A DNA stretch of 64,000 bases, from positions 40,482,310-40,546,309 of the forward strand of contig OW203983.1 of assembly GCA_934047225.1 (NCBI GenBank), read 5' to 3'. This DNA is from Ypsolopha sequella. Taxonomy: Eukaryota > Arthropoda > Insecta > Lepidoptera > Ypsolophidae. The position numbers were made by a program, and so were the translations under genes. Below the pieces are notes generated by a model. That model was given only the letters and a program-made list of their open reading frames with translations. It did no database searches and was not told the origin of the DNA. Shown one piece after another: positions 1-10,983 of the stretch. The number at the start of each line of letters is the position of its first letter. The first letter of the stretch is position 1.

Positions 1-1256
1 GGAACATTGGTAAATAAGCTATCTACATCCAAAGATACTAACTTCGCATTGGAGGGTAAATGAACATTATGAATTTTCGATATTAAATCCTCTTTATTCT
101 TAAGACAATAGATAGGCTTGAAAGAAGTTTTTTCTAACAAAATGTGATTTAACCGTTTTGACAAATCATAAGCTGGGGCACCGATGTAAGAGACAACTGG
201 ACGAACCGGAATGTTATCTTTGTGTATTTTTGGCAAACCGTACAAAGCTGGGGCCACGGGGTTCATAGGCAGTAATTTCGCTTTAGATTGAGTGTTATCT
301 GGAAAAACAAAGGATGTGTTATTGACGGCCAATTTTAGCTCAGCTTGAAATTTCTTAGTTGGATCCGAATTAAGTGGAACAAACTCGTCACCCTGAATGA
401 CGTCATTCACTTTACTATTATATTCTTCGCGATTCATTATAACTACTGTATTACCTTTATCCGCTTTTGAAATTACTAGATCGTTATCATTAACCCTAAA
501 CTGAATCGATTTAAATGTTGCTAGTTCCGGGTTGATTTGTTCTTTTGAGGAGACAGCAACTTTTTGTATTTCATTCGTAACTAAACTCTTAACAATATTA
601 TCTTTTTTAGAAACTATAGCAGTAATCTCAGCATCAACAGCTAAATTTTGCAATGAATTTTGGGACAAATTAGAAGGAATATTGTATTTTAAGCCCTTTT
701 CCAAAAGTGACATCTCGCTAGTAGGAAAATCAATGTTAGTTAAATTTTTTACGTGAGGGTGGAATGGAAATGTTGACGAATTTTGCACGGGATGATTAAT
801 TAAACGGTTATTACACTGTATTAATCTGTCCAACTTGCCCCTCTGGATGAGATATTTTTCGTGTACCACTTTCGACGCCAAATCTCTAGCCTTTCTGTCT
901 AGGCTATCAAATTCACTGCTGTGTAAAGAAAAAGTTAATTCAGTATGGAGAACTTTTAGATGAGTTTTAAGATTATTTCTTACCGAGAATCAATACCTTA
1001 TTTCATCATTCAACCACGCTAGTTGTGCTTTTTTGATAGCTAAAAACGATGACCTAGTGTGTATGTTACAACGGATATTTAATTTTATGTAGTTGGGGAC
1101 AATTTGATTTTTCTTACATTGTTGATTAAACCAAACATTTTGTGAAGCAAGTCGATGTAATTTGGTAAGCTTAACATACAATTTCGCCTGTTCAGCTATG
1201 CTTGCTGACCGAATAAAATTTATTGAAAAAGGCGTTACTTTGCGGAAGTCCATCAT
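1..1256 (-). pseudogene. PLE copy 1, reverse transcriptase ORF, 5' part only (window edge) with a nonsense codon
   Basis: This is the N-terminal half of the PLE polyprotein, starting at the ATG complementary to 1254-1256 and running off the left edge near residue 418. It begins MMDFRKVTPF like the intact copies. Codon 89 is TGA instead of TGG (stop at 990-992), so translation would give only 88 residues. The His codon in place of Arg at residue 168 is also present (near 751-753). Both changes are shared with copy 2 and absent from copies 3 to 6. The RT catalytic region beyond motif A is outside the window, so its state is unknown. Confidence 0.9.
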
Positions 1257-1523
1257 AAATTTGTAGATATATTAATAATTTGCAATATTCCGCTAAACAC
1301 TCTTACCATGCTATTCAAAATGCAGACTCAAGCACCGCCCGCCCTCCCGCATAAAACATGCACAAGCAAAGCAAGCAGTACGAGCACAAAATAAAGCAAT
1401 CTTAAATAACAAGCAAGAAAACTTATCGACACGTGTTTCGCCTCTAAACGAGGCATCCTCGGGATGTGTAGTCCGCCCGACCGCTCGACAGCAAATGACG
1501 AGCTGCCGCCCGGAGCTCACCTT
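1257..1523 (-). repeat. PLE pseudo-LTR / inter-ORF spacer, unit 1-2 boundary
   Basis: This 267-bp non-coding link lies between the stop of copy 2 and the start codon of copy 1. It is repeated almost unchanged at 3999-4265, 6741-7007, 9483-9749 and, inverted, 13312-13578. Read on the minus strand it opens with a GC-rich section, then the hammerhead-like fold, then an AT-rich leader before the ATG. A 69-codon ORF inside it is conserved only because the DNA is duplicated. Confidence 0.85.
1423..1469 (-). ncRNA. Hammerhead-ribozyme-like motif, PLE unit 1
   Basis: Same sequence as the fully described copy at 13366-13412, here on the minus strand. It has a CCGAGG core box, a 5-bp stem II, a GAAA box and a self-complementary stem III ending in GTC. 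Confidence 0.5.
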
Positions 1524-3998
1524 TTATACACCGGCCTGGCTAGTTGTTTGGTGGGAATAAATGGATGACGAAAACATACGTAAAAGGGGAGTACTTATAA
1601 AATTTGTTTGTTCGTTGAGTAAATCAGAGTTATTCTTGTTTTTCAATATCTCTAACTGTTCTAGCACACACATTCTTAAACCTTTCTTACAAATATGTTT
1701 TATATCAAATGAATGATTGTTAGGCAAAATATGACCGGACTCTAAAATATGTTTCGCAAAATGTGATTTTTCGGGATGATTATTTCTATAGGCTGAGATG
1801 TGTTCTTTATACCTAGTTTCAAAGCTACGACCCGTTTGACCGATGTAAACACCGTTACATTCACTGCAGCACAATTTGTAAATACCCGACTGTTGCTTTT
1901 TATCTAACTTATCCTTTCCATTGCAAAGCCGCTTGATCTTATTATTAGTTCTGAAAGCAACGCGAACACCAGAACGCCGAAAGATCTTCGCAACCCGTTC
2001 AGAAATCGGTCCTAGGTAAGTTAAGCTGGTTTTATATTTTTGAATACTTTCAGGCTGTAAAGCGGACAAACTACTTCTGATAATACTATTTTGTTTTTTA
2101 TGGATTAATCGGTCAACCATTTTAGTACTATACCCGTTATTAAAAGCAACCTGATATATGATATTGAGCTCTTTTTTATAGTTGTCCGGACTTAAGGGCA
2201 CCGTCATTAATCTGTGAACATAACAACGAAAAGCAGCAAGTTTATGTTCCCAAGGGTGACAAGATGAAGCGGGTATTACAGTATCGGTGTGTGTTGGCTT
2301 ACGGTATATTTGAAATTCATGTTGATGTTGTGATCTTGTAATAGTTAAATCTAGAAAATTAAGGGAGTTATCTTGTTCGACTTCTAATTTAAATTTTATT
2401 TTTGAGTGAATTTTGTTAAGTTTGTTGACAAATATATCTAGCTGCCTACTAGTACCCGTCCAGCAAAGAATGACGTCATCAACGAATCTATAATAATACA
2501 AAATATTAGAATTATTGACAATATGTTTGGTCTCGAAACTGTCCATGAAAATATCAGCCATCAACGGACTTAAGGGTGAACCCATTGCTAAACCTTCTTT
2601 TTGCATGTAGAAACTATTGTTGAATTTGAAATAGTTTTGTTGCATGCAAACTGATGTGAGGTTTAGGAGGTCATCAATTTCGCCAGTGTGAAGACGTTGT
2701 TTTTCTAACAAATTTCTAATTATAGTCAAACATTCGTCATAAGGAACATTGGTAAATAAGCTATCTACATCCAAAGATACTAACTTCGCATTGGAGGGTA
2801 AATGAACATTATGAATTTTCGATATTAAATCCTCTTTATTCTTAAGACAATAGATAGGCTTGAAAGAAGTTTTTTCTAACAAAATGTGATTTAACCGTTT
2901 TGACAAATCATAAGCTGGGGCACCGATGTAAGAGACAACTGGACGAACCGGAATGTTATCTTTGTGTATTTTTGGCAAACCGTACAAAGCTGGGGCCACG
3001 GGGTTCATAGGCAGTAATTTCGCTTTAGATTGAGTGTTATCTGGAAAAACAAAGGATGTGTTATTGACGGCCAATTTTAGCTCAGCTTGAAATTTCTTAG
3101 TTGGATCCGAATTAAGTGGAACAAACTCGTCACCCTGAATGACGTCATTCACTTTACTATTATATTCTTCGCGATTCATTATAACTACTGTATTACCTTT
3201 ATCCGCTTTTGAAATTACTAGATCGTTATCATTAACCCTAAACTGAATCGATTTAAATGTTGCTAGTTCCGGGTTGATTTGTTCTTTTGAGGAGACAGCA
3301 ACTTTTTGTATTTCATTCGTAACTAAACTCTTAACAATATTATCTTTTTTAGAAACTATAGCAGTAATCTCAGCATCAACAGCTAAATTTTGCAATGAAT
3401 TTTGGGACAAATTAGAAGGAATATTGTATTTTAAGCCCTTTTCCAAAAGTGACATCTCGCTAGTAGGAAAATCAATGTTAGTTAAATTTTTTACGTGAGG
3501 GTGGAATGGAAATGTTGACGAATTTTGCACGGGATGATTAATTAAACGGTTATTACACTGTATTAATCTGTCCAACTTGCCCCTCTGGATGAGATATTTT
3601 TCGTGTACCACTTTCGACGCCAAATCTCTAGCCTTTCTGTCTAGGCTATCAAATTCACTGCTGTGTAAAGAAAAAGTTAATTCAGTATGGAGAACTTTTA
3701 GATGAGTTTTAAGATTATTTCTTACCGAGAATCAATACCTTATTTCATCATTCAACCACGCTAGTTGTGCTTTTTTGATAGCTAAAAACGATGACCTAGT
3801 GTGTATGTTACAACGGATATTTAATTTTATGTAGTTGGGGACAATTTGATTTTTCTTACATTGTTGATTAAACCAAACATTTTGTGAAGCAAGTCGATGT
3901 AATTTGGTAAGCTTAACATACAATTTCGCCTGTTCAGCTATGCTTGCTGACCGAATAAAATTTATTGAAAAAGGCGTTACTTTGCGGAAGTCCATCAT
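1524..3998 (-). pseudogene. PLE copy 2, RT-EN polyprotein ORF with a single nonsense codon
   Basis: This copy is full length (825 codons including the terminal stop) with no frameshift, but codon 89 is TGA (3732-3734) where intact copies have TGG (Trp). Downstream the frame stays open to the normal stop at 1524, retaining the RT motifs and the GIY-YIG domain. Arg168 is replaced by His (about 3493-3495). Translation could yield an 88-residue stub, or an N-terminally shortened product if started internally. One base change would distinguish it from an intact copy, so the loss is recent. It shares both changes with copy 1. Confidence 0.92.
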
Positions 3999-4265
3999 AA
4001 ATTTGTAGATATATTAATAATTTGCAATATTCCGCTAAACACTCTTACCATGCTATTCAAAATGCAGACTCAAGCACCGCCCGCCCTCCCGCATAAAACA
4101 TGCACAAGCAAAGCAAGCAGTACGAGCACAAAATAAAGCAATCTTAAATAACAAGCAAGAAAACTTATCGACACGTGTTTCGCCTCTAAACGAGGCATCC
4201 TCGGGATGTGTAGTCCGCCCGACCGCTCGACAGCAAATGACGAGCTGCCGCCCGGAGCTCACCTT
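3999..4265 (-). repeat. PLE pseudo-LTR / inter-ORF spacer, unit 2-3 boundary
   Basis: Identical in layout to the spacer at 1257-1523. On the minus strand it follows the copy 3 stop codon and ends at the ATG of copy 2. In PLEs this region supplies promoter and 3'-end functions for adjacent copies. A GTAAGAG donor-like site lies about 50 bp before the ATG, but I see no convincing matching acceptor. Confidence 0.85.
4165..4211 (-). ncRNA. Hammerhead-ribozyme-like motif, PLE unit 2
   Basis: Same as 13366-13412 on the opposite strand. No base differences from the other units were seen in the core. Confidence 0.5.
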
Positions 4266-6740
4266 TTATACACCGGCCTGGCTAGTTGTTTGGTGGGAAT
4301 AAATGGATGACGAAAACATACGTAAAAGGGGAGTACTTATAAAATTTGTTTGTTCGTTGAGTAAATCAGAGTTATTCTTGTTTTTCAATATCTCTAACTG
4401 TTCTAGCACACACATTCTTAAACCTTTCTTACAAATATGTTTTATATCAAATGAATGATTGTTAGGCAAAATATGACCGGACTCTAAAATATGTTTCGCA
4501 AAATGTGATTTTTCGGGATGATTATTTCTATAGGCTGAGATGTGTTCTTTATACCTAGTTTCAAAGCTACGACCCGTTTGACCGATGTAAACACCGTTAC
4601 ATTCACTGCAGCACAATTTGTAAATACCCGACTGTTGCTTTTTATCTAACTTATCCTTTCCATTGCAAAGCCGCTTGATCTTATTATTAGTTCTGAAAGC
4701 AACGCGAACACCAGAACGCCGAAAGATCTTCGCAACCCGTTCAGAAATCGGTCCTAGGTAAGTTAAGCTGGTTTTATATTTTTGAATACTTTCAGGCTGT
4801 AAAGCGGACAAACTACTTCTGATAATACTATTTTGTTTTTTATGGATTAATCGGTCAACCATTTTAGTACTATACCCGTTATTAAAAGCAACCTGATATA
4901 TGATATTGAGCTCTTTTTTATAGTTGTCCGGACTTAAGGGCACCGTCATTAATCTGTGAACATAACAACGAAAAGCAGCAAGTTTATGTTCCCAAGGGTG
5001 ACAAGATGAAGCGGGTATTACAGTATCGGTGTGTGTTGGCTTACGGTATATTTGAAATTCATGTTGATGTTGTGATCTTGTAATAGTTAAATCTAGAAAA
5101 TTAAGGGAGTTATCTTGTTCGACTTCTAATTTAAATTTTATTTTTGAGTGAATTTTGTTAAGTTTGTTGACAAATATATCTAGCTGCCTACTAGTACCCG
5201 TCCAGCAAAGAATGACGTCATCAACGAATCTATAATAATACAAAATATTAGAATTATTGACAATATGTTTGGTCTCGAAACTGTCCATGAAAATATCAGC
5301 CATCAACGGACTTAAGGGTGAACCCATTGCTAAACCTTCTTTTTGCATGTAGAAACTATTGTTGAATTTGAAATAGTTTTGTTGCATGCAAACTGATGTG
5401 AGGTTTAGGAGGTCATCAATTTCGCCAGTGTGAAGACGTTGTTTTTCTAACAAATTTCTAATTATAGTCAAACATTCGTCATAAGGAACATTGGTAAATA
5501 AGCTATCTACATCCAAAGATACTAACTTCGCATTGGAGGGTAAATGAACATTATGAATTTTCGATATTAAATCCTCTTTATTCTTAAGACAATAGATAGG
5601 CTTGAAAGAAGTTTTTTCTAACAAAATGTGATTTAACCGTTTTGACAAATCATAAGCTGGGGCACCGATGTAAGAGACAACTGGACGAACCGGAATGTTA
5701 TCTTTGTGTATTTTTGGCAAACCGTACAAAGCTGGGGCCACGGGGTTCATAGGCAGTAATTTCGCTTTAGATTGAGTGTTATCTGGAAAAACAAAGGATG
5801 TGTTATTGACGGCCAATTTTAGCTCAGCTTGAAATTTCTTAGTTGGATCCGAATTAAGTGGAACAAACTCGTCACCCTGAATGACGTCATTCACTTTACT
5901 ATTATATTCTTCGCGATTCATTATAACTACTGTATTACCTTTATCCGCTTTTGAAATTACTAGATCGTTATCATTAACCCTAAACTGAATCGATTTAAAT
6001 GTTGCTAGTTCCGGGTTGATTTGTTCTTTTGAGGAGACAGCAACTTTTTGTATTTCATTCGTAACTAAACTCTTAACAATATTATCTTTTTTAGAAACTA
6101 TAGCAGTAATCTCAGCATCAACAGCTAAATTTTGCAATGAATTTTGGGACAAATTAGAAGGAATATTGTATTTTAAGCCCTTTTCCAAAAGTGACATCTC
6201 GCTAGTAGGAAAATCAATGTTAGTTAAATTTTTTACGCGAGGGTGGAATGGAAATGTTGACGAATTTTGCACGGGATGATTAATTAAACGGTTATTACAC
6301 TGTATTAATCTGTCCAACTTGCCCCTCTGGATGAGATATTTTTCGTGTACCACTTTCGACGCCAAATCTCTAGCCTTTCTGTCTAGGCTATCAAATTCAC
6401 TGCTGTGTAAAGAAAAAGTTAATTCAGTATGGAGAACTTTTAGATGAGTTTTAAGATTATTTCTTACCGAGAACCAATACCTTATTTCATCATTCAACCA
6501 CGCTAGTTGTGCTTTTTTGATAGCTAAAAACGATGACCTAGTGTGTATGTTACAACGGATATTTAATTTTATGTAGTTGGGGACAATTTGATTTTTCTTA
6601 CATTGTTGATTAAACCAAACATTTTGTGAAGCAAGTCGATGTAATTTGGTAAGCTTAACATACAATTTCGCCTGTTCAGCTATGCTTGCTGACCGAATAA
6701 AATTTATTGAAAAAGGCGTTACTTTGCGGAAGTCCATCAT
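4266..6740 (-). CDS. PLE copy 3, intact reverse transcriptase / GIY-YIG endonuclease
   Basis: An intact 824-residue ORF. It would copy element RNA into DNA at a nick made by its own endonuclease. Residues 1-250 are a charged N-terminal region. The RT core follows: a GLPKIHK motif (340-346) with VRPVVS (351-356); motif A LVSLDVDSLF (406-415, Asp410 catalytic); motif B EGLAMGSPLSPLMAD (468-482); motif C YRFVDD (503-508, Asp507/Asp508); and NFLDL (547-551). The GIY-YIG nuclease spans about 705-770: GIY at 705-707, a CCSEC cluster at 710-714, VYIG at 717-720, Arg724, and Glu732-His733. This domain order and the FVDD box are diagnostic of Penelope-type elements with an endonuclease. ATG 6738-6740 is chosen because it opens the longest frame and matches all copies; a second ATG follows at once. 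Arg168 and Trp89 are present. No disabling change is visible, so it may be active, or a source copy. Confidence 0.95.
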   Translation of the reverse strand: MMDFRKVTPFSINFIRSASIAEQAKLYVKLTKLHRLASQNVWFNQQCKKNQIVPNYIKLNIRCNIHTRSSFLAIKKAQLAWLNDEIRYWFSVRNNLKTHLKVLHTELTFSLHSSEFDSLDRKARDLASKVVHEKYLIQRGKLDRLIQCNNRLINHPVQNSSTFPFHPRVKNLTNIDFPTSEMSLLEKGLKYNIPSNLSQNSLQNLAVDAEITAIVSKKDNIVKSLVTNEIQKVAVSSKEQINPELATFKSIQFRVNDNDLVISKADKGNTVVIMNREEYNSKVNDVIQGDEFVPLNSDPTKKFQAELKLAVNNTSFVFPDNTQSKAKLLPMNPVAPALYGLPKIHKDNIPVRPVVSYIGAPAYDLSKRLNHILLEKTSFKPIYCLKNKEDLISKIHNVHLPSNAKLVSLDVDSLFTNVPYDECLTIIRNLLEKQRLHTGEIDDLLNLTSVCMQQNYFKFNNSFYMQKEGLAMGSPLSPLMADIFMDSFETKHIVNNSNILYYYRFVDDVILCWTGTSRQLDIFVNKLNKIHSKIKFKLEVEQDNSLNFLDLTITRSQHQHEFQIYRKPTHTDTVIPASSCHPWEHKLAAFRCYVHRLMTVPLSPDNYKKELNIIYQVAFNNGYSTKMVDRLIHKKQNSIIRSSLSALQPESIQKYKTSLTYLGPISERVAKIFRRSGVRVAFRTNNKIKRLCNGKDKLDKKQQSGIYKLCCSECNGVYIGQTGRSFETRYKEHISAYRNNHPEKSHFAKHILESGHILPNNHSFDIKHICKKGLRMCVLEQLEILKNKNNSDLLNEQTNFISTPLLRMFSSSIYSHQTTSQAGV

Positions 6741-7007
6741 AAATTTGTAGATATATTAATAATTTGCAATATTCCGCTAAACACTCTTACCATGCTATTC
6801 AAAATGCAGACTCAAGCACCGCCCGCCCTCCCGCATAAAACATGCACAAGCAAAGCAAGCAGTACGAGCACAAAATAAAGCAATCTTAAATAACAAGCAA
6901 GAAAACTTATCGACACGTGTTTCGCCTCTAAACGAGGCATCCTCGGGATGTGTAGTCCGCCCGACCGCTCGACAGCAAATGACGAGCTGCCGCCCGGAGC
7001 TCACCTT
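6741..7007 (-). repeat. PLE pseudo-LTR / inter-ORF spacer, unit 3-4 boundary
   Basis: Third occurrence of the 267-bp spacer. It lies directly upstream of the intact copy 3 ATG on the minus strand and just after the copy 4 stop codon, so it is the likely promoter region of copy 3 (inference from PLE organisation). Confidence 0.85.
6907..6953 (-). ncRNA. Hammerhead-ribozyme-like motif, PLE unit 3
   Basis: Same as 13366-13412 on the opposite strand. Confidence 0.5.
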
Positions 7008-9482
7008 TTATACACCGGCCTGGCTAGTTGTTTGGTGGGAATAAATGGATGACGAAAACATACGTAAAAGGGGAGTACTTATAAAATTTGTTTGTTCGTT
7101 GAGTAAATCAGAGTTATTCTTGTTTTTCAATATTTCTAACTGTTCTAGCACACACATTCTTAAACCTTTCTTACAAATATGTTTTATATCAAATGAATGA
7201 TTGTTAGGCAAAATATGACCGGACTCTAAAATATGTTTCGCAAAATGTGATTTTTCGGGATGATTATTTCTATAGGCTGAGATGTGTTCTTTATACCTAG
7301 TTTCAAAGCTACGACCCGTTTGACCGATGTAAACACCGTTACATTCACTGCAGCACAATTTGTAAATACCCGACTGTTGCTTTTTATCTAACTTATCCTT
7401 TCCATTGCAAAGCCGCTTGATCTTATTATTAGTTCTGAAAGCAACGCGAACACCAGAACGCCGAAAGATCTTCGCAACCCGTTCAGAAATCGGTCCTAGG
7501 TAAGTTAAGCTGGTTTTATATTTTTGAATACTTTCAGGCTGTAAAGCGGACAAACTACTTCTGATAATACTATTTTGTTTTTTATGGATTAATCGGTCAA
7601 CCATTTTAGTACTATACCCGTTATTAAAAGCAACCTGATATATGATATTGAGCTCTTTTTTATAGTTGTCCGGACTTAAGGGCACCGTCATTAATCTGTG
7701 AACATAACAACGAAAAGCAGCAAGTTTATGTTCCCAAGGGTGACAAGATGAAGCGGGTATTACAGTATCGGTGTGTGTTGGCTTTCGGTATATTTGAAAT
7801 TCATGTTGATGTTGTGATCTTGTAATAGTTAAATCTAGAAAATTAAGGGAGTTATCTTGTTCGACTTCTAATTTAAATTTTATTTTTGAGTGAATTTTGT
7901 TAAGTTTGTTGACAAATATATCTAGCTGCCTACTAGTACCCGTCCAGCAAAGAATGACGTCATCAACGAATCTATAATAATACAAAATATTAGAATTATT
8001 GACAATATGTTTGGTCTCGAAACTGTCCATGAAAATATCAGCCATCAACGGACTTAAGGGTGAACCCATTGCTAAACCTTCTTTTTGCATGTAGAAACTA
8101 TTGTTGAATTTGAAATAGTTTTGTTGCATGCAAACTGATGTGAGGTTTAGGAGGTCATCAATTTCGCCAGTGTGAAGACGTTGTTTTTCTAACAAATTTC
8201 TAATTATAGTCAAACATTCGTCATAAGGAACATTGGTAAATAAGCTATCTACATCCAAAGATACTAACTTCGCATTGGAGGGTAAATGAACATTATGAAT
8301 TTTCGATATTAAATCCTCTTTATTCTTAAGACAATAGATAGGCTTGAAAGAAGTTTTTTCTAACAAAATGTGATTTAACCGTTTTGACAAATCATAAGCT
8401 GGGGCACCGATGTAAGAGACAACTGGACGAACCGGAATGTTATCTTTGTGTATTTTTGGCAAACCGTACAAAGCTGGGGCCACGGGGTTCATAGGCAGTA
8501 ATTTCGCTTTAGATTGAGTGTTATCTGGAAAAACAAAGGATGTGTTATTGACGGCCAATTTTAGCTCAGCTTGAAATTTCTTAGTTGGATCCGAATTAAG
8601 TGGAACAAACTCGTCACCCTGAATGACGTCATTCACTTTACTATTATATTCTTCGCGATTCATTATAACTACTGTATTACCTTTATCCGCTTTTGAAATT
8701 ACTAGATCGTTATCATTAACCCTAAACTGAATCGATTTAAATGTTGCTAGTTCCGGGTTGATTTGTTCTTTTGAGGAGACAGCAACTTTTTGTATTTCAT
8801 TCGTAACTAAACTCTTAACAATATTATCTTTTTTAGAAACTATAGCAGTAATCTCAGCATCAACAGCTAAATTTTGCAATGAATTTTGGGACAAATTAGA
8901 AGGAATATTGTATTTTAAGCCCTTTTCCAAAAGTGACATCTCGCTAGTAGGAAAATCAATGTTAGTTAAATTTTTTACGCGAGGGTGGAATGGAAATGTT
9001 GACGAATTTTGCACGGGATGATTAATTAAACGGTTATTACACTGTATTAATCTGTCCAACTTGCCCCTCTGGATGAGATATTTTTCGTGTACCACTTTCG
9101 ACGCCAAATCTCTAGCCTTTCTGTCTAGGCTATCAAATTCACTGCTGTGTAAAGAAAAAGTTAATTCAGTATGGAGAACTTTTAGATGAGTTTTAAGATT
9201 ATTTCTTACCGAGAACCAATACCTTATTTCATCATTCAACCACGCTAGTTGTGCTTTTTTGATAGCTAAAAACGATGACCTAGTGTGTATGTTACAACGG
9301 ATATTTAATTTTATGTAGTTGGGGACAATTTGATTTTTCTTACATTGTTGATTAAACCAAACATTTTGTGAAGCAAGTCGATGTAATTTGGTAAGCTTAA
9401 CATACAATTTCGCCTGTTCAGCTATGCTTGCTGACCGAATAAAATTTATTGAAAAAGGCGTTACTTTGCGGAAGTCCATCAT
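7008..9482 (-). CDS. PLE copy 4, intact reverse transcriptase / GIY-YIG endonuclease
   Basis: A second intact 824-residue ORF, identical in predicted protein to copy 3 in everything I compared. It has the same RT boxes (SLDVDSLF, LAMGSPLSP, YRFVDD), the same GIY-YIG nuclease with its Cys cluster, and the same start MMDFRK. The DNA differs from copy 3 at a few silent sites, for example near 7133 and 7783, which shows the two are separate copies and not one sequence entered twice. It has a complete pseudo-LTR on each side (9483-9749 upstream, 6741-7007 downstream), so of all copies here it is the most complete unit. Confidence 0.95.
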   Translation of the reverse strand: MMDFRKVTPFSINFIRSASIAEQAKLYVKLTKLHRLASQNVWFNQQCKKNQIVPNYIKLNIRCNIHTRSSFLAIKKAQLAWLNDEIRYWFSVRNNLKTHLKVLHTELTFSLHSSEFDSLDRKARDLASKVVHEKYLIQRGKLDRLIQCNNRLINHPVQNSSTFPFHPRVKNLTNIDFPTSEMSLLEKGLKYNIPSNLSQNSLQNLAVDAEITAIVSKKDNIVKSLVTNEIQKVAVSSKEQINPELATFKSIQFRVNDNDLVISKADKGNTVVIMNREEYNSKVNDVIQGDEFVPLNSDPTKKFQAELKLAVNNTSFVFPDNTQSKAKLLPMNPVAPALYGLPKIHKDNIPVRPVVSYIGAPAYDLSKRLNHILLEKTSFKPIYCLKNKEDLISKIHNVHLPSNAKLVSLDVDSLFTNVPYDECLTIIRNLLEKQRLHTGEIDDLLNLTSVCMQQNYFKFNNSFYMQKEGLAMGSPLSPLMADIFMDSFETKHIVNNSNILYYYRFVDDVILCWTGTSRQLDIFVNKLNKIHSKIKFKLEVEQDNSLNFLDLTITRSQHQHEFQIYRKPTHTDTVIPASSCHPWEHKLAAFRCYVHRLMTVPLSPDNYKKELNIIYQVAFNNGYSTKMVDRLIHKKQNSIIRSSLSALQPESIQKYKTSLTYLGPISERVAKIFRRSGVRVAFRTNNKIKRLCNGKDKLDKKQQSGIYKLCCSECNGVYIGQTGRSFETRYKEHISAYRNNHPEKSHFAKHILESGHILPNNHSFDIKHICKKGLRMCVLEQLEILKNKNNSDLLNEQTNFISTPLLRMFSSSIYSHQTTSQAGV

Positions 9483-9749
9483 AAATTTGTAGATATATTA
9501 ATAATTTGCAATATTCCGCTAAACACTCTTACCATGCTATTCAAAATGCAGACTCAAGCACCGCCCGCCCTCCCGCATAAAACATGCACAAGCAAAGCAA
9601 GCAGTACGAGCACAAAATAAAGCAATCTTAAATAACAAGCAAGAAAACTTATCGACACGTGTTTCGCCTCTAAACGAGGCATCCTCGGGATGTGTAGTCC
9701 GCCCGACCGCTCGACAGCAAATGACGAGCTGCCGCCCGGAGCTCACCTT
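9483..9749 (-). repeat. PLE pseudo-LTR / inter-ORF spacer, unit 4-5 boundary
   Basis: Fourth occurrence of the spacer. It links the 3' end of truncated copy 5 to the start of copy 4 and is the likely promoter-side region of copy 4. Confidence 0.85.
9649..9695 (-). ncRNA. Hammerhead-ribozyme-like motif, PLE unit 4
   Basis: Same as 13366-13412 on the opposite strand. Confidence 0.5.
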
Positions 9750-10982
9750 TTATACACCGGCCTGGCTAGTTGTTTGGTGGGAATAAATGGATGACGAAAA
9801 CATACGTAAAAGGGGAGTACTTATAAAATTTGTTTGTTCGTTGAGTAAATCAGAGTTATTCTTGTTTTTCAATATCTCTAACTGTTCTAGCACACACATT
9901 CTTAAACCTTTCTTACAAATATGTTTTATATCAAATGAATGATTGTTAGGCAAAATATGACCGGACTCTAAAATATGTTTCGCAAAATGTGATTTTTCGG
10001 GATGATTATTTCTATAGGCTGAGATGTGTTCTTTATACCTAGTTTCAAAGCTACGACCCGTTTGACCGATGTAAACACCGTTACATTCACTGCAGCACAA
10101 TTTGTAAATACCCGACTGTTGCTTTTTATCTAACTTATCCTTTCCATTGCAAAGCCGCTTGATCTTATTATTAGTTCTGAAAGCAACGCGAACACCAGAA
10201 CGCCGAAAGATCTTCGCAACCCGTTCAGAAATCGGTCCTAGGTAAGTTAAGCTGGTTTTATATTTTTGAATACTTTCAGGCTGTAAAGCGGACAAACTAC
10301 TTCTGATAATACTATTTTGTTTTTTATGGATTAATCGGTCAACCATTTTAGTACTATACCCGTTATTAAAAGCAACCTGATATATGATATTGAGCTCTTT
10401 TTTATAGTTGTCCGGACTTAAGGGCACCGTCATTAATCTGTGAACATAACAACGAAAAGCAGCAAGTTTATGTTCCCAAGGGTGACAAGATGAAGCGGGT
10501 ATTACAGTATCGGTGTGTGTTGGCTTACGGTATATTTGAAATTCATGTTGATGTTGTGATCTTGTAATAGTTAAATCTAGAAAATTAAGGGAGTTATCTT
10601 GTTCGACTTCTAATTTAAATTTTATTTTTGAGTGAATTTTGTTAAGTTTGTTGACAAATATATCTAGCTGCCTACTAGTACCCGTCCAGCAAAGAATGAC
10701 GTCATCAACGAATCTATAATAATACAAAATATTAGAATTATTGACAATATGTTTGGTCTCGAAACTGTCCATGAAAATATCAGCCATCAACGGACTTAAG
10801 GGTGAACCCATTGCTAAACCTTCTTTTTGCATGTAGAAACTATTGTTGAATTTGAAATAGTTTTGTTGCATGCAAACTGATGTGAGGTTTAGGAGGTCAT
10901 CAATTTCGCCAGTGTGAAGACGTTGTTTTTCTAACAAATTTCTAATTATAGTCAAACATTCGTCATAAGGAACATTGGTAAA
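9750..10982 (-). pseudogene. PLE copy 5, 5'-truncated (C-terminal half of RT plus endonuclease)
   Basis: Contains residues 415-824 of the polyprotein: RT motifs B and C, the connecting region and the whole GIY-YIG nuclease. Motif A is lost because the copy stops at 10982, inside the codons for LFTN. There the sequence switches to an inverted copy of the same element. No start codon remains, and the apparent TTG start at the junction is an accident. 5' truncation is expected when target-primed reverse transcription stops early. Confidence 0.93.
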
Positions 10983-10983
10983 C

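Noticed and set aside
6016..6279. Opposite-strand ORF of 74-87 codons repeated in each PLE unit (also 532, 3274, 8758, 11298)
   Set aside because: It is an antisense reading of the RT ORF N-terminal part. Its repetition follows from the tandem copies, and its length changes with the single Arg/His codon difference.
6795..7004. 69-codon ORF in every PLE pseudo-LTR (1311, 4053, 9537, 13315)
   Set aside because: It covers the hammerhead-like fold and GC-rich spacer, has no recognised domain, and its conservation equals that of the surrounding duplicated DNA. A real small protein cannot be excluded but is unsupported.
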